From: Burkholderiales bacterium
GTDB taxonomy: Bacteria > Pseudomonadota > Gammaproteobacteria > Burkholderiales > Burkholderiaceae_B
NCBI GenBank assembly: GCA_021299735.1
Contig: JAJTEM010000015.1
Span: 1 to 52,700, forward strand
Reading direction: 5' to 3'
Length of the DNA: 52,700 nucleotides
Shown: positions 9,212 to 17,709 of the stretch, piece after piece
Position numbering within the stretch: the first letter of the stretch is position 1
Layout of the letters: each line of letters starts with the position of its first letter
Notes under the pieces: model-generated
What the model was told of the DNA's origin: nothing
Seen by the model: the letters and a program-made list of their open reading frames with translations, nothing else
Database searches by the model: none
Translations under genes and position numbers: made by a program

Positions 9212-9892
9212 ATGGAGGATTTTTTCCGCTTCCCACACACCGCACACCTTGCCTGGCTGGGCGAAGGGTCGCCGCGCGACGATAAAGTATTGTTACCCAA
9301 TGAAGTAACGCCGCTGTTGGCTGGCGACGTGATTGTAGAGGAAAAGCTGGATGGCGCGAACCTCGGTTTTTCTCTCGCCCCAGATGGCAGCCTACGCTCA
9401 CAGAACAGGGGGCAGTATCTTATAGAGCCATACACTGGACAATTTGCACGCTTACCTGCTTGGCTTTCACAACACGATGAAGTTTTGCGAAACATACTTA
9501 CGCCAAACCTGATTATTTTTGGCGAATGGTGTGCCGCGCGACACTCGCTGGACTATGCTGCACTTCCGGATTGGTTTTTACTCTTCGATGTGTATGACCG
9601 TTCAGCTGGTAAATTTTGGAGTAGCCTTCGCCGCAATGAACTGGCAAGCGGCGCAGGTTTGGTCACCGTGCCACAGTTGCAACATGGCAAGACCACATTG
9701 CCTGCGCTCAAGCTACTGATCACTACTCTACAAAGCCATTACCGCGAAGGCCCGCTCGAGGGTGTGATAATTCGCCGCGAATCGACCGAGTGGTGCGAAG
9801 CACGCGCAAAACTGGTCCGACCCGATTTTACGCAAGCGATAGAAACACACTGGCGCAAGCGGACACTAGAATGGAACCGTGTAGCCAATTAA
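9212..9892 (+). CDS. RNA ligase family protein (Rnl2/PF09414-like)
   Basis: 226 residues with the nucleotidyltransferase motifs of RNA ligases in order: motif I EEKLDGAN with the adenylated lysine K45; motif Ia SQNRGQ; motif III FGEW (103-106) followed by WFLLFDVYD; motif IV EGVIIR (183-188); motif V RAKLVRPDF with K200. The size fits a minimal adenylyltransferase domain with a very short C-terminal extension. Such enzymes seal 3'-OH/5'-PO4 RNA ends. It lies 3 bases after the PIN gene, so a nuclease and a ligase are made from one transcript, suggesting RNA cutting with built-in repair or reversal. The gene reads more GC-rich by eye than the ATPase gene, so the cassette may be composite. Confidence 0.85.
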   Translation: MEDFFRFPHTAHLAWLGEGSPRDDKVLLPNEVTPLLAGDVIVEEKLDGANLGFSLAPDGSLRSQNRGQYLIEPYTGQFARLPAWLSQHDEVLRNILTPNLIIFGEWCAARHSLDYAALPDWFLLFDVYDRSAGKFWSSLRRNELASGAGLVTVPQLQHGKTTLPALKLLITTLQSHYREGPLEGVIIRRESTEWCEARAKLVRPDFTQAIETHWRKRTLEWNRVAN

Positions 9893-9929
9893 CCCGATAC
9901 TAACCGCTAAATCATCAAACAACCCACAT

Positions 9930-10475
9930 TTAACCCAAACGCCCACGCCTGCGCAAGACGGCAATTCGCACACCCACATTCCAGACCACACGCACGCTGA
10001 CATAGCCCAACACTGACAAGGTAACCATCAGCGCGGGCAAACCCACCGCCAGCGATGGGCCCATGGACAACATCCAGTCCAGCATGGCTTGGGTAGAATC
10101 GCCCCAGGCCGACCAGTTCCAGTCGGGCACTGGGTGTACTGCACCTTCGCCAATTTCACCCAGCAGAAAATCACCATAAGCCACCGCAAGAATGTACAGG
10201 GGCACAATGGTGATTGGGTTGGTGTACAGGGTTACAGCAAAAGCCACGGGCAAATTCACCTTGGCCAAAAGCACCCAAATAAGCGAACCGAAAATTTGAA
10301 ACGGCCCGGGAATAAGCCCACAAAACAAGCCCGCAGCCACACCACCCGCTACGCTTTTTCTGTTCAGTGCCCAAATATTTGGGTGCCCCAAAAAGCGCTT
10401 GAATGGCCGCGCCCAAGGCAGTTGATCGAAGTGATCAACAGTGGGCAGGTACTTGCGAATTTTCCGACGAAACAT
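9930..10475 (-). CDS. DUF2062 domain-containing membrane protein
   Basis: 181 residues. The segment FLGHPNIWALNRKSVAGGVA followed by GLFCGLIPGPFQ is the diagnostic N-terminal part of DUF2062. Hydrophobic segments follow (GSLIWVLLAKVNLPVAFAVTL, here two helices at about 60-90; TIVPLYILAVAY; and a pair near the C-terminus ending in basic RRRGRLG). Function is unknown; the family often sits near comEC and lol genes in betaproteobacteria. Start ATG 10475 gives MFRRKIRKYLP; the longer open frame upstream runs through the divergent tatD gene and is a shadow. Only 15 bases separate the two start codons. Confidence 0.85.
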   Translation of the reverse strand: MFRRKIRKYLPTVDHFDQLPWARPFKRFLGHPNIWALNRKSVAGGVAAGLFCGLIPGPFQIFGSLIWVLLAKVNLPVAFAVTLYTNPITIVPLYILAVAYGDFLLGEIGEGAVHPVPDWNWSAWGDSTQAMLDWMLSMGPSLAVGLPALMVTLSVLGYVSVRVVWNVGVRIAVLRRRGRLG

Positions 10476-10490
10476 GGCAAACTTTAAGTT

Positions 10491-11276
10491 ATGTGGACCG
10501 ACACGCACCTTCATCTTGATGCTTCTGAATATGACAGCGACCGCGCTGCTGTGGTTCAGCATGCGCGTGAATTGCATGTTACCCGCTTTGTATTGCCCGC
10601 CGTGAGCGCATTCAATTTTGACACAGTAAAAATACTGGCCCACCAAACACCCGGCGCTGTTTACTGCCTGGGCATACACCCCGTGTTCGTGGACAAGGCA
10701 CACGAAAACGACTTGCTCACGCTGAAACAGAAAATTGAGGAATCGATTGGAGACGCGAAATTTGCGGGTATTGGCGAAATTGGACTGGATGGCTTTGTGC
10801 CCGGTTTGGACTGGGAAAAACAAGTGAGGTTTTTCCATGCCCAATTGAAAATGGCCCGTGATTTCGATTTGCCAGTGGTAATGCATGTTCGCAAAGCGCA
10901 AGACCCGGTTTTAAAAGGCCTTCGAATTTACAAACCGCGCAGCGGCATTGCCCATGCGTTCAATGGCAGCTTTCAGCAAGCCGAACATTTTTTGAATTTG
11001 AACATGTGCCTTGGTTTTGGTGGTGCCTGTACCTTTACACGTGCGCTTCAACTTCGCCGCCTGGCCAGTGCACTGCCCGAGCACGCATTGGTGCTTGAAA
11101 CCGACGGGCCCGACATTGCGCCAGAATGGATTAACAAACAACGCAACGCACCAGAACACCTGCCACGCATTGCGCAAACAATCGCCGAACTGCGTGGCTT
11201 AAGCCTGCAAGAACTTTCGCAGCAAACCGAAGTAAATGCACAACGGGTGTTACCAGCCCTAGCCCTTCAAGGCTAA
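10491..11276 (+). CDS. TatD family metal-dependent DNase/hydrolase
   Basis: 261 residues of the TatD/YcfH amidohydrolase superfamily. Metal ligands are visible: H6 and H8 in DTHLHLD, E96 in GIGEIGLD, H132 in VVMHVRKA, H155 in IAHAFNGS and the late Asp in ETDGPD. Family members are 3'-5' exonucleases or phosphodiesterases acting on DNA. It is divergent from the DUF2062 gene and points toward comEC. The usual neighbour, lolD, is separated from it by the ATPase-PIN-ligase cassette. Confidence 0.9.
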   Translation: MWTDTHLHLDASEYDSDRAAVVQHARELHVTRFVLPAVSAFNFDTVKILAHQTPGAVYCLGIHPVFVDKAHENDLLTLKQKIEESIGDAKFAGIGEIGLDGFVPGLDWEKQVRFFHAQLKMARDFDLPVVMHVRKAQDPVLKGLRIYKPRSGIAHAFNGSFQQAEHFLNLNMCLGFGGACTFTRALQLRRLASALPEHALVLETDGPDIAPEWINKQRNAPEHLPRIAQTIAELRGLSLQELSQQTEVNAQRVLPALALQG

Positions 11277-11340
11277 CCCAAAGCCATCACCCCACTGTAC
11301 TCAAATTAAGTGAACGCAATTGGTGAAGTGAATCACCTTG

Positions 11341-13818
11341 GTGCAACATCACCCCGGCCTACACAAAAACCAAGCCCACGCCGTGCCTTCCCTACCGCTG
11401 TTCACAACAGCTTACCTGCTCAGCCTTGTGCTGTTTCACAGCCAAACCACACTGCCATGGATTTGGACAGTAGCCTACGAAACTGCGGGCGAACATAGCC
11501 TGGTTTTGTTCGCATGGGCAGCAATTCTCTTGCTGCTGGGTATTCGGGGCGGGGTTAGCCAGCACACCACCGAAAAGCTGTTCTGGTTTATTTTGGGTTT
11601 TGGCATGGCGCAGCTTTGTGCTGGCATGCAAGCTGCTGCGCACCAACACGCGCAAGTGCCCCTGGCTTGCAACAAGAAAACCGTTCAATCTGAATTTCGG
11701 CTGCTTGAGAAAGCCTTCCGAGACAACGGCACACAAACCTGGCTAATAGAACATGCGCCAGAAAACCCGACCCAGATAAACGAATGCCTGGCTACAGGCG
11801 CGCGCTTGCAAACCTTTGTTGAAAAGGCCGCTACACACGAAAAACTGCAGCCAGGTAACTACTTTCGGGCAACCGTTCGAATCAAGCCGCCCAAAGCGCC
11901 TTTGCAACTGGAAGGTTTTGATGTGCACAGCCACTGGTTTGCCAATCGAATTTCTGGCACGGCCCAATTTAAAAGTGGCCTTGAAAAACTGCCTGAACAA
12001 ACCACGCTAAACCCGCTGGCCTGGATGGAAAGGGCGCGGCTACACATTGCAAATTCAATTGTGAACGCCCTGCAAAACCACCCTGAACAGGCTTTGGTAC
12101 TGGCCATGGTAGTAGGCGATCAAGGCTTGATCAGCCTTGAAGACCGTGAAATGTTCAATGCCACCGGTATTGCCCACCTGGTGGCAATTTCCGGTTTGCA
12201 CATTACCCTGTTCGCCATGCTGGCTGGGAAGTTATTCAGTGCCGTGTGGCGGCGCTCCAACCGCCTTTGCATTCATGCTCCAGCACCCCTCGCGGGCAGC
12301 GCGTTTGGACTGTTCTTTGCTGTTTTGTATGGCCTTATCGCAGGATGGGGAGTACCGGCGCAACGCACGGTGTTCATGCTGTTTGCGCTGTTTGTGGGGC
12401 AAGTTCGCGGCGGCATGCAAAGCAGCTGGGATACTTTTTTTCTCGCACTGTTTTTAACGCTGGCATTCGATAACTGGGCCGTGCTCGATGCAGGCTTTAT
12501 TCTTTCCTTCGGTGCGGTGGCTGTGCTTATTTTTGTTACGCAGGGGCACTACCACTTCATCAAACCGAAACACGAATTCATCGCCAATGCGGTGAAGGCG
12601 CAGTACACGGTCACGGTCGGTTTGATACTGCCCTGCGCCATGCTATTCAATCAACAATCATTGGTTAGCCCTTTGGCCAATGCACTGTCCATTCCCTGGA
12701 TGAGTTTTGTAAGTACCCCATTGGCTTTGCTCGGCGGGCTTGCGCAACAGCCCGTACTGCTTTGGCTGGCAGCCAATAGCCTTTCCTTGCAGCGAGAATG
12801 GCTTGTGTACTTCAATGAACTAAGTTGGGCCACTTTGCCAGTGCACAACCAGCCTTGGTGGGTGAACAGCTTGGTGGCCTTGGGTTGCCTAATTTTGATT
12901 TTACCCGCCGGGCTTATACCACGATGGGCTGGCTTGGCCCTGATTGCCTTGCTGGCGCTTCCACCGCCACGGCCTGAATACAATGATTTCTGGATAACCT
13001 TAATGGACGTGGGCCAAGGCACAGCGATTAGCATTCAAACAAAAAACCACTTGCTTATTTACGACGCTGGCCCCGCTTTTAATGCACGCTCTGACTCGGC
13101 CAGGCGCGTTGTACTTCCATGGATGGCTGCACATGGCTACAGGCAAGCCGACGTATTCATGCTGTCGCATGATGATGCGGACCATTCAGGCGGCGCACCG
13201 GTGTTAATACAGAAAGCAGCTCCGGTGTTGTTTACTTCCTCAATTAATAAGCAACATCATTTAAACCTGCTTGCAGACACAAAGAAAAGCAAATCAGCAA
13301 ATTGCCACACCCTGAAACCTTGGATATGGGATGGGGTAACGTTCACACCACTTGGACTAAAAACACCCGACAACTCACCCCAAAAATTATTAGCGAAAAA
13401 CAATCAAAGTTGCGTATTGAAAGTAAGCAATGTGAATCACAGTGTGCTCTTGACTGGCGACATTGAAGCCATTTCGGAGATCACCCTGCTAGCGCAACAC
13501 GGGGCAAGCGCATTGAAATCAAGGGTCTTGATTGTTCCTCATCATGGTTCTAAAACCTCATCGACTACCCCATTTCTTCAAGCTGTTCGGCCTGAATATG
13601 CGCTAATCCAGGCGGGCTGGGAAAACCAGTTTGGTCACCCCCACAAAACAGTGATTGAACGATACGAGGCCATGGGTATTCAATGGTTCAACACAGCCCA
13701 AAATGGTGCGATGAAATGGAAGTTCCAGCACCTGAACTTGCTGCCTGAAGTGAACAAGGCACTCCAACAACGTCAGCGCTACTGGCACATGCACGAAAGC
13801 GGTGCAAAAGCTTCCTAA
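11341..13818 (+). CDS. comEC: DNA internalization competence protein ComEC/Rec2
   Basis: ComEC forms the inner-membrane channel for single-stranded DNA during natural transformation. The roughly 825-residue product has N-terminal membrane helices with a DUF4131 region, a central multi-helix competence domain (ATGIAHLVAISGLHITLFAML, split near residue 275, is its classic signature), and a C-terminal metallo-beta-lactamase domain from about residue 550 with MDVGQGTA, the HDDADHSGG metal motif near 610 and VPHHGSKTS. The start is uncertain: TTG 11338 and GTG 11341 are adjacent and neither has a strong ribosome site. Full length suggests the organism can still be transformable, but no other com gene is in the window. 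Confidence 0.93.
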   Translation: MQHHPGLHKNQAHAVPSLPLFTTAYLLSLVLFHSQTTLPWIWTVAYETAGEHSLVLFAWAAILLLLGIRGGVSQHTTEKLFWFILGFGMAQLCAGMQAAAHQHAQVPLACNKKTVQSEFRLLEKAFRDNGTQTWLIEHAPENPTQINECLATGARLQTFVEKAATHEKLQPGNYFRATVRIKPPKAPLQLEGFDVHSHWFANRISGTAQFKSGLEKLPEQTTLNPLAWMERARLHIANSIVNALQNHPEQALVLAMVVGDQGLISLEDREMFNATGIAHLVAISGLHITLFAMLAGKLFSAVWRRSNRLCIHAPAPLAGSAFGLFFAVLYGLIAGWGVPAQRTVFMLFALFVGQVRGGMQSSWDTFFLALFLTLAFDNWAVLDAGFILSFGAVAVLIFVTQGHYHFIKPKHEFIANAVKAQYTVTVGLILPCAMLFNQQSLVSPLANALSIPWMSFVSTPLALLGGLAQQPVLLWLAANSLSLQREWLVYFNELSWATLPVHNQPWWVNSLVALGCLILILPAGLIPRWAGLALIALLALPPPRPEYNDFWITLMDVGQGTAISIQTKNHLLIYDAGPAFNARSDSARRVVLPWMAAHGYRQADVFMLSHDDADHSGGAPVLIQKAAPVLFTSSINKQHHLNLLADTKKSKSANCHTLKPWIWDGVTFTPLGLKTPDNSPQKLLAKNNQSCVLKVSNVNHSVLLTGDIEAISEITLLAQHGASALKSRVLIVPHHGSKTSSTTPFLQAVRPEYALIQAGWENQFGHPHKTVIERYEAMGIQWFNTAQNGAMKWKFQHLNLLPEVNKALQQRQRYWHMHESGAKAS

Positions 13819-13917
13819 GACTGTTAACTTTATAGCTGTGCACAGCGCAATAAGCCTGCATGCGCTTGGCATGCTTCTTGTTACTTCAAAACTACACAGA
13901 ACAGGAAAAATCAACTT

Positions 13918-15333
13918 ATGCCTTCAACACCCTTCGACGAAATGTACACACCAAGCGGTGAAGTGCGTCCGCATTATCAGGATTTCTCGCGCTGGCTGGA
14001 AATGCAAGCCCCCGAAAAGCTGCAAAACAAGCGTGCGGAAGCCGACCTTATTTTCAGAAGAGTGGGCATTACTTTTGCGGTGTACGGCGAAGAATCGGGC
14101 ACTGAGCGACTAATTCCTTTTGATATTGTGCCGCGGGTCATTAAGGCATCTGAATGGAAAACACTGGAAGCTGGCTTGCGGCAACGTGTTCAGGCCTTGA
14201 ACATGTTTTTAAAAGACATTTACAACGAGCAAAAAATACTGGGTACCGGGCTTATTCCGCCAGAGCAGATTTTCAACAACGAACAGTACCGCCCCGAAAT
14301 GCAGGGTGTAAAAGTAGCTGGCGATATTTACGCCCACATTGCTGGTGTTGATGTAGTACGTGCCGGTGAAGGCGAATTTTACGTACTTGAGGACAACCTG
14401 CGGGTACCCTCGGGCGTTAGCTACATGCTTGAAAACCGCAAAATGATGATGCGCTTGTTCCCGGAACTGTTTGCCCGCAACCGGGTGGCACCCGTAGAAC
14501 ATTACCCCGACAACCTGCTTGAAAACCTGCGCTCGGTTTCACCGCAAAACAGCAACGACCCCACTGTGGTGTTGTTAACACCCGGCATGTACAACTCGGC
14601 TTACTTCGAACATGCCTTTCTGGCCCAGCAAATGGGCATTGAACTGGTGGAAGGCAAAGACATGTTTGTGGACAAAGAGGTGCTTTACATGCGCACCACA
14701 CAAGGCCCCAAACGCGTGGACGTAATTTACCGCAGGCTTGATGACGACTTTCTGGACCCGCTGGCCTTTCGGGAAGATTCTCAATTGGGCGTTCCGGGTT
14801 TGCTATCGGTTTACCGAGCAGGCAATGTAACACTTGCAAATGCGATTGGCACCGGGGTGGCCGATGACAAATCGATTTATCCCTATGTGCCCGATATGAT
14901 CCGCTTTTATTTGAGCGAAGAACCCATTATTCAAAACGTACCCACTTGGCAATGCCGCAAACCCGACCAATTGAAAGAAGTATTGGACAAGCTACCCGAA
15001 TTGGTTGTGAAAGAAGTGCATGGCGCGGGTGGCTACGGCATGTTGGTGGGCCCTGCCGCGACGAAAGCGCAAATTGAAGACTTCCGGCAAAAGCTGATTG
15101 CAGACCCTGCCAAATTCATTGCCCAGCCCACACTGGCTTTGTCCACTTGCCCCACTTTTGTGGAGCAAGGTTTGGCACCGCGTCACATCGACCTTCGCCC
15201 CTTTGTGCTGTCGGGCAGCAAGGTGAGCCTGATTCCTGGTGGTTTAAGCCGAGTGGCGCTGCGTGAAGGATCGCTGGTGGTGAACAGCAGCCAAGGTGGC
15301 GGCACCAAAGACACCTGGGTACTGGAACGATAA
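13918..15333 (+). CDS. Circularly permuted ATP-grasp type 2 protein (DUF404/DUF407)
   Basis: 471 residues. The N-terminus (FDEMYTPSGEVRPHYQ) and the motif EDNLRVPSGVSYMLENR are hallmarks of the CP-ATP-grasp family; VVKEVHGAGGYGMLVGP and HIDLRPFVL supply the nucleotide-binding core near the C-terminus. Family members are predicted to form amide or peptide-like bonds, but the product is unknown. AGGA precedes ATG 13918. The next two genes encode alpha-E and transglutaminase-like proteins, the usual partners of this family, so the three form one operon with 12-bp spacing and then an ATGA overlap. Confidence 0.9.
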   Translation: MPSTPFDEMYTPSGEVRPHYQDFSRWLEMQAPEKLQNKRAEADLIFRRVGITFAVYGEESGTERLIPFDIVPRVIKASEWKTLEAGLRQRVQALNMFLKDIYNEQKILGTGLIPPEQIFNNEQYRPEMQGVKVAGDIYAHIAGVDVVRAGEGEFYVLEDNLRVPSGVSYMLENRKMMMRLFPELFARNRVAPVEHYPDNLLENLRSVSPQNSNDPTVVLLTPGMYNSAYFEHAFLAQQMGIELVEGKDMFVDKEVLYMRTTQGPKRVDVIYRRLDDDFLDPLAFREDSQLGVPGLLSVYRAGNVTLANAIGTGVADDKSIYPYVPDMIRFYLSEEPIIQNVPTWQCRKPDQLKEVLDKLPELVVKEVHGAGGYGMLVGPAATKAQIEDFRQKLIADPAKFIAQPTLALSTCPTFVEQGLAPRHIDLRPFVLSGSKVSLIPGGLSRVALREGSLVVNSSQGGGTKDTWVLER

Positions 15334-15345
15334 GGAGCAAACACT

Positions 15346-16305
15346 ATGTTGAGTAGAACCGCTGACCACTTGTTCTGGATGGCCCGTTACATTGAACGCG
15401 CCGAGAACACCGCCCGCATGCTGGATGTGAACGTGCAAACCGCCCTGCTTCCGCAAGACCCTGAAAATGCCGAGCAAGGCTGGCGAGCCATGCTGTCGAT
15501 CTGCGAACTGACTGAAGCTTTTTTCCAAAGGCATGATGAAGTCAGCGCTGAAGCAGTAATCGACTTCATGGTGAAAGACCCCAGCAACCCTTCCAGCATT
15601 TATTGCTGCCTGCAAGGTGCGCGCGAAAATGCGCGAGCAGTGCGAGGTGCGCTGACCACGGAAGTTTGGGAAACCAACAATACCACTTGGTTGGAGCTGA
15701 AAAAAGTACTGGCCGACGGCACAGTTGAACGCGACCCTTCCGAGTTTTTTGAATGGGTAAAGTTTAGAAGCCATTTGTCGCGCGGCGTAACGATCGGCAC
15801 GATGTTGAAGGACGATGCATTTCGCTTCATTCGCTTGGGCACCTTTCTGGAACGCGCAGACAACACAGCACGTTTGCTGGATGTGAAATTTCACAGCATG
15901 CCATTTAGCCCCTTGGCCAATTTAAGCACCGCCGATCCACACGCCGATTACTATCATTGGGCCGCTATTTTGCGTTCAGTGTCTGCATTCGAAACGTACC
16001 GCAAGGTTTACCGAGACGTAATTACACCCGACCGTGTTGCCGAACTGCTGATACTTCGAGACGACATGCCCCGGTCACTATTGGCCTCACTGAACGAAGT
16101 GTGCTGGAACCTTGAAATGATTCGCAACGATTACTCTGCAAATACAGAACGCCGCGCAGGCAAATTACGAGCTGAACTTTTGTACAGCCAGATAGACGAT
16201 ATTTTGCAAATGGGTTTGCACGCTTATTTGACTAACTTTCTTGAACGTGTCAACGACTTGGGCAACCGCATCAGTAAAGACTTCCTGGTTCCACTTGAGG
16301 CATGA
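15346..16305 (+). CDS. Alpha-E domain-containing protein
   Basis: 319 residues, almost wholly helical, beginning MLSRTADHLFWMARYIERAENTAR (quoted in part: the WMARYIERAENTAR signature defines the alpha-E family). A second E-R-A-D-N-T-A-R motif occurs near residue 170 (FLERADNTARLLDV), suggesting an internal duplication. Biochemical role is unknown; the family always travels with CP-ATP-grasp and transglutaminase-like genes. It starts 12 bases after the ATP-grasp stop with AAGGAG as ribosome site and ends in an ATGA overlap with the transglutaminase gene. Confidence 0.9.
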   Translation: MLSRTADHLFWMARYIERAENTARMLDVNVQTALLPQDPENAEQGWRAMLSICELTEAFFQRHDEVSAEAVIDFMVKDPSNPSSIYCCLQGARENARAVRGALTTEVWETNNTTWLELKKVLADGTVERDPSEFFEWVKFRSHLSRGVTIGTMLKDDAFRFIRLGTFLERADNTARLLDVKFHSMPFSPLANLSTADPHADYYHWAAILRSVSAFETYRKVYRDVITPDRVAELLILRDDMPRSLLASLNEVCWNLEMIRNDYSANTERRAGKLRAELLYSQIDDILQMGLHAYLTNFLERVNDLGNRISKDFLVPLEA

Positions 16306-17105
16306 AACTGCATATTCAACACCACACAACCTACAGCTATACCTGGCCCGTGCTGTACAGCATTCAGCATGTGCGCCTTGTACCACAACAAAACCACACA
16401 CAACGGATTGTTGACTGGAAAATAAAAACACCAGCGAAACATCAGAGCGCAAACGATCATCATGGCAACATGGTGCATACCTTCTCGGTCAACCAACAAC
16501 ACCGTGAACTGACTGTGCAATCTTATGGTCATGTTGAAATTGATCCGCTTTGCGATGGCTATGTACCGTCACAAGCGTTTTCGCTCAACCCGCTGGTGTA
16601 CACACCCACCACGCCGCTCACCCAATTCAATGATGAAATGCGTGATTTTGCCAGCTTCGTTGCGGACCCCCACATTCCGTTTGTGCATCGAATACTGACC
16701 CTGGCGCACGCCGTGGCAGACCGTGTGGTTTATACCAAAGGCAGCACCACAGTGGCAGATTCCGCCATTGATGCCTTTGAAAAAGGGCAAGGTGTTTGCC
16801 AAGACCATTCGCATGTAATGCTGGCTTGCCTGCGCGCGCACCGCATTCCTGCCAGGTATGTGAGTGGTTACTTTTTTAATCCGAATGTAGAGCATCACGA
16901 CAGCCACGCCTGGATTGAGGTGTTCGACGAAAATCGCCAGCAGTGGCTAGGGGTGGATGCCACCCACAAATCGCTGGTGCAGGGTAATCACTGCCGACTG
17001 GCTGTGGCCAAAGACTTCACAGGGGCTTCGCCCATTCGCGGCATACGCACCGGAGGCGGGCAAGAAAGCATGCAGGTGCAAGTAATGATTGAGCGGGTTG
17101 GATAG
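16302..17105 (+). CDS. Transglutaminase-like cysteine protease family protein
   Basis: 267 residues. An N-terminal beta-rich domain (MKLHIQHHTTYSYTWPV) precedes a transglutaminase core whose triad is visible: C166 in GVCQDHSHVML, H202 in DSHAWIEVF and D219 in LGVDATH. The family includes predicted bacterial proteases and peptide-ligating enzymes. ATGA overlap with the alpha-E gene shows translational coupling. Together the three genes look like an unexplored peptide or amide pathway; the substrate cannot be read from the sequence. Confidence 0.9.
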   Translation: MKLHIQHHTTYSYTWPVLYSIQHVRLVPQQNHTQRIVDWKIKTPAKHQSANDHHGNMVHTFSVNQQHRELTVQSYGHVEIDPLCDGYVPSQAFSLNPLVYTPTTPLTQFNDEMRDFASFVADPHIPFVHRILTLAHAVADRVVYTKGSTTVADSAIDAFEKGQGVCQDHSHVMLACLRAHRIPARYVSGYFFNPNVEHHDSHAWIEVFDENRQQWLGVDATHKSLVQGNHCRLAVAKDFTGASPIRGIRTGGGQESMQVQVMIERVG

Positions 17106-17170
17106 TTCAGCGGATAGTTTGCCTGGTCCGGTCGGCTTGGGTTCATGATTGCTCAACTGCTTGTTGTTCC

Positions 17171-17375
17171 TGCCCAATCGGCTCGTGTCCCGCTCTCCCG
17201 CCAGAAAACCTGTTTCTCCCTTGCTGAGCCTTGCGATGCCTGAGAACGACCCTCCTAAAAAGCGGGTCGGGCTCGTTCTCTGTCGCCCATGCTGGGGCGA
17301 CACCGGCCCTGCTCGGCACGAAAGGGCAGGTTTTCTTGAAGGCGAAGCGATCGCAACACCTCCGCCGATCGGGCA
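17171..17375. repeat. Large imperfect inverted repeat A (about 205 bp)
   Basis: The outer arms are TGCCCAATCGG (17171-17181) and CCGATCGGGCA (17365-17375). Inside, AGAAAACCTG on the left pairs with CAGGTTTTCT on the right, and GAGAACGACCC (17242-17252) pairs with GGGTCGGGCTCGTTCTC (17264-17280). A secondary hairpin TGTCGCCC/GGGCGACA lies at 17281-17302. No credible gene lies here. It sits in the gap between the convergent transglutaminase and bdhA genes. Confidence 0.75.
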
Positions 17376-17431
17376 ATGAAACCAGCCGCGAGCTGCGGGG
17401 TGGCGAAAATTCTCTGGCGCCGGTTTAGGCA

Positions 17432-17634
17432 AACTCGGCATTGGGATTGCTTGGGCCGCACTTCAAGAAAACCGCCCCGTTTGAACAAGGCTTCAATGGT
17501 CGCGCCATGGTGACAACCATGCGCGACACCCAAGACCCGACCGTTACCTTTGGAGGGCTTGGGTGAATGCAAAGACTTAGTTCAACACGGGACCAAGCGG
17601 TTTTCTGTGCGGTACAAGTAACCCATGCCGAGTT
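17432..17634. repeat. Large imperfect inverted repeat B (about 203 bp)
   Basis: AACTCGGCAT at 17432 pairs with ATGCCGAGTT ending at 17634; GAAAACCGC on the left pairs with GCGGTTTTC on the right, and TTGAAC with GTTCAA-type sequence further in. CACCCAAG (17527-17534) and CTTGGGTG (17558-17565) form the inner hairpin. Bases 17460-17485 match 25631-25656 in repeat C with one mismatch in 26, so B and C are copies of one element. Confidence 0.78.
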
Positions 17635-17704
17635 GGCTAAAAACCGCAAAGGCAACGCTTCAAGTCCTGCACTAGTAACCCACGCTAAATTGGCTAGAAA
17701 CCGC
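17631..17704. repeat. Direct repeat of a 17-mer downstream of bdhA
   Basis: AGTTGGCTAAAAACCGC at 17631-17647 recurs as AATTGGCTAGAAACCGC at 17688-17704, with two mismatches. The second copy ends five bases before the bdhA stop codon. Similar AGTTGGCTA words occur in repeat C near 25806, so this belongs to the same repeat family. Confidence 0.5.
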
Positions 17705-17709
17705 AGCGC

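Noticed and set aside
10476..10901. Open frame extending the DUF2062 gene upstream to 10901
   Set aside because: It runs antisense through the tatD start region and has no family similarity; the DUF2062 protein begins normally at ATG 10475.
17149..17441. Short coding frames in the 17106-17709 gap
   Set aside because: They cross the inverted repeats, lack ribosome sites and have no family features; the dyad symmetry explains the openness of several frames.
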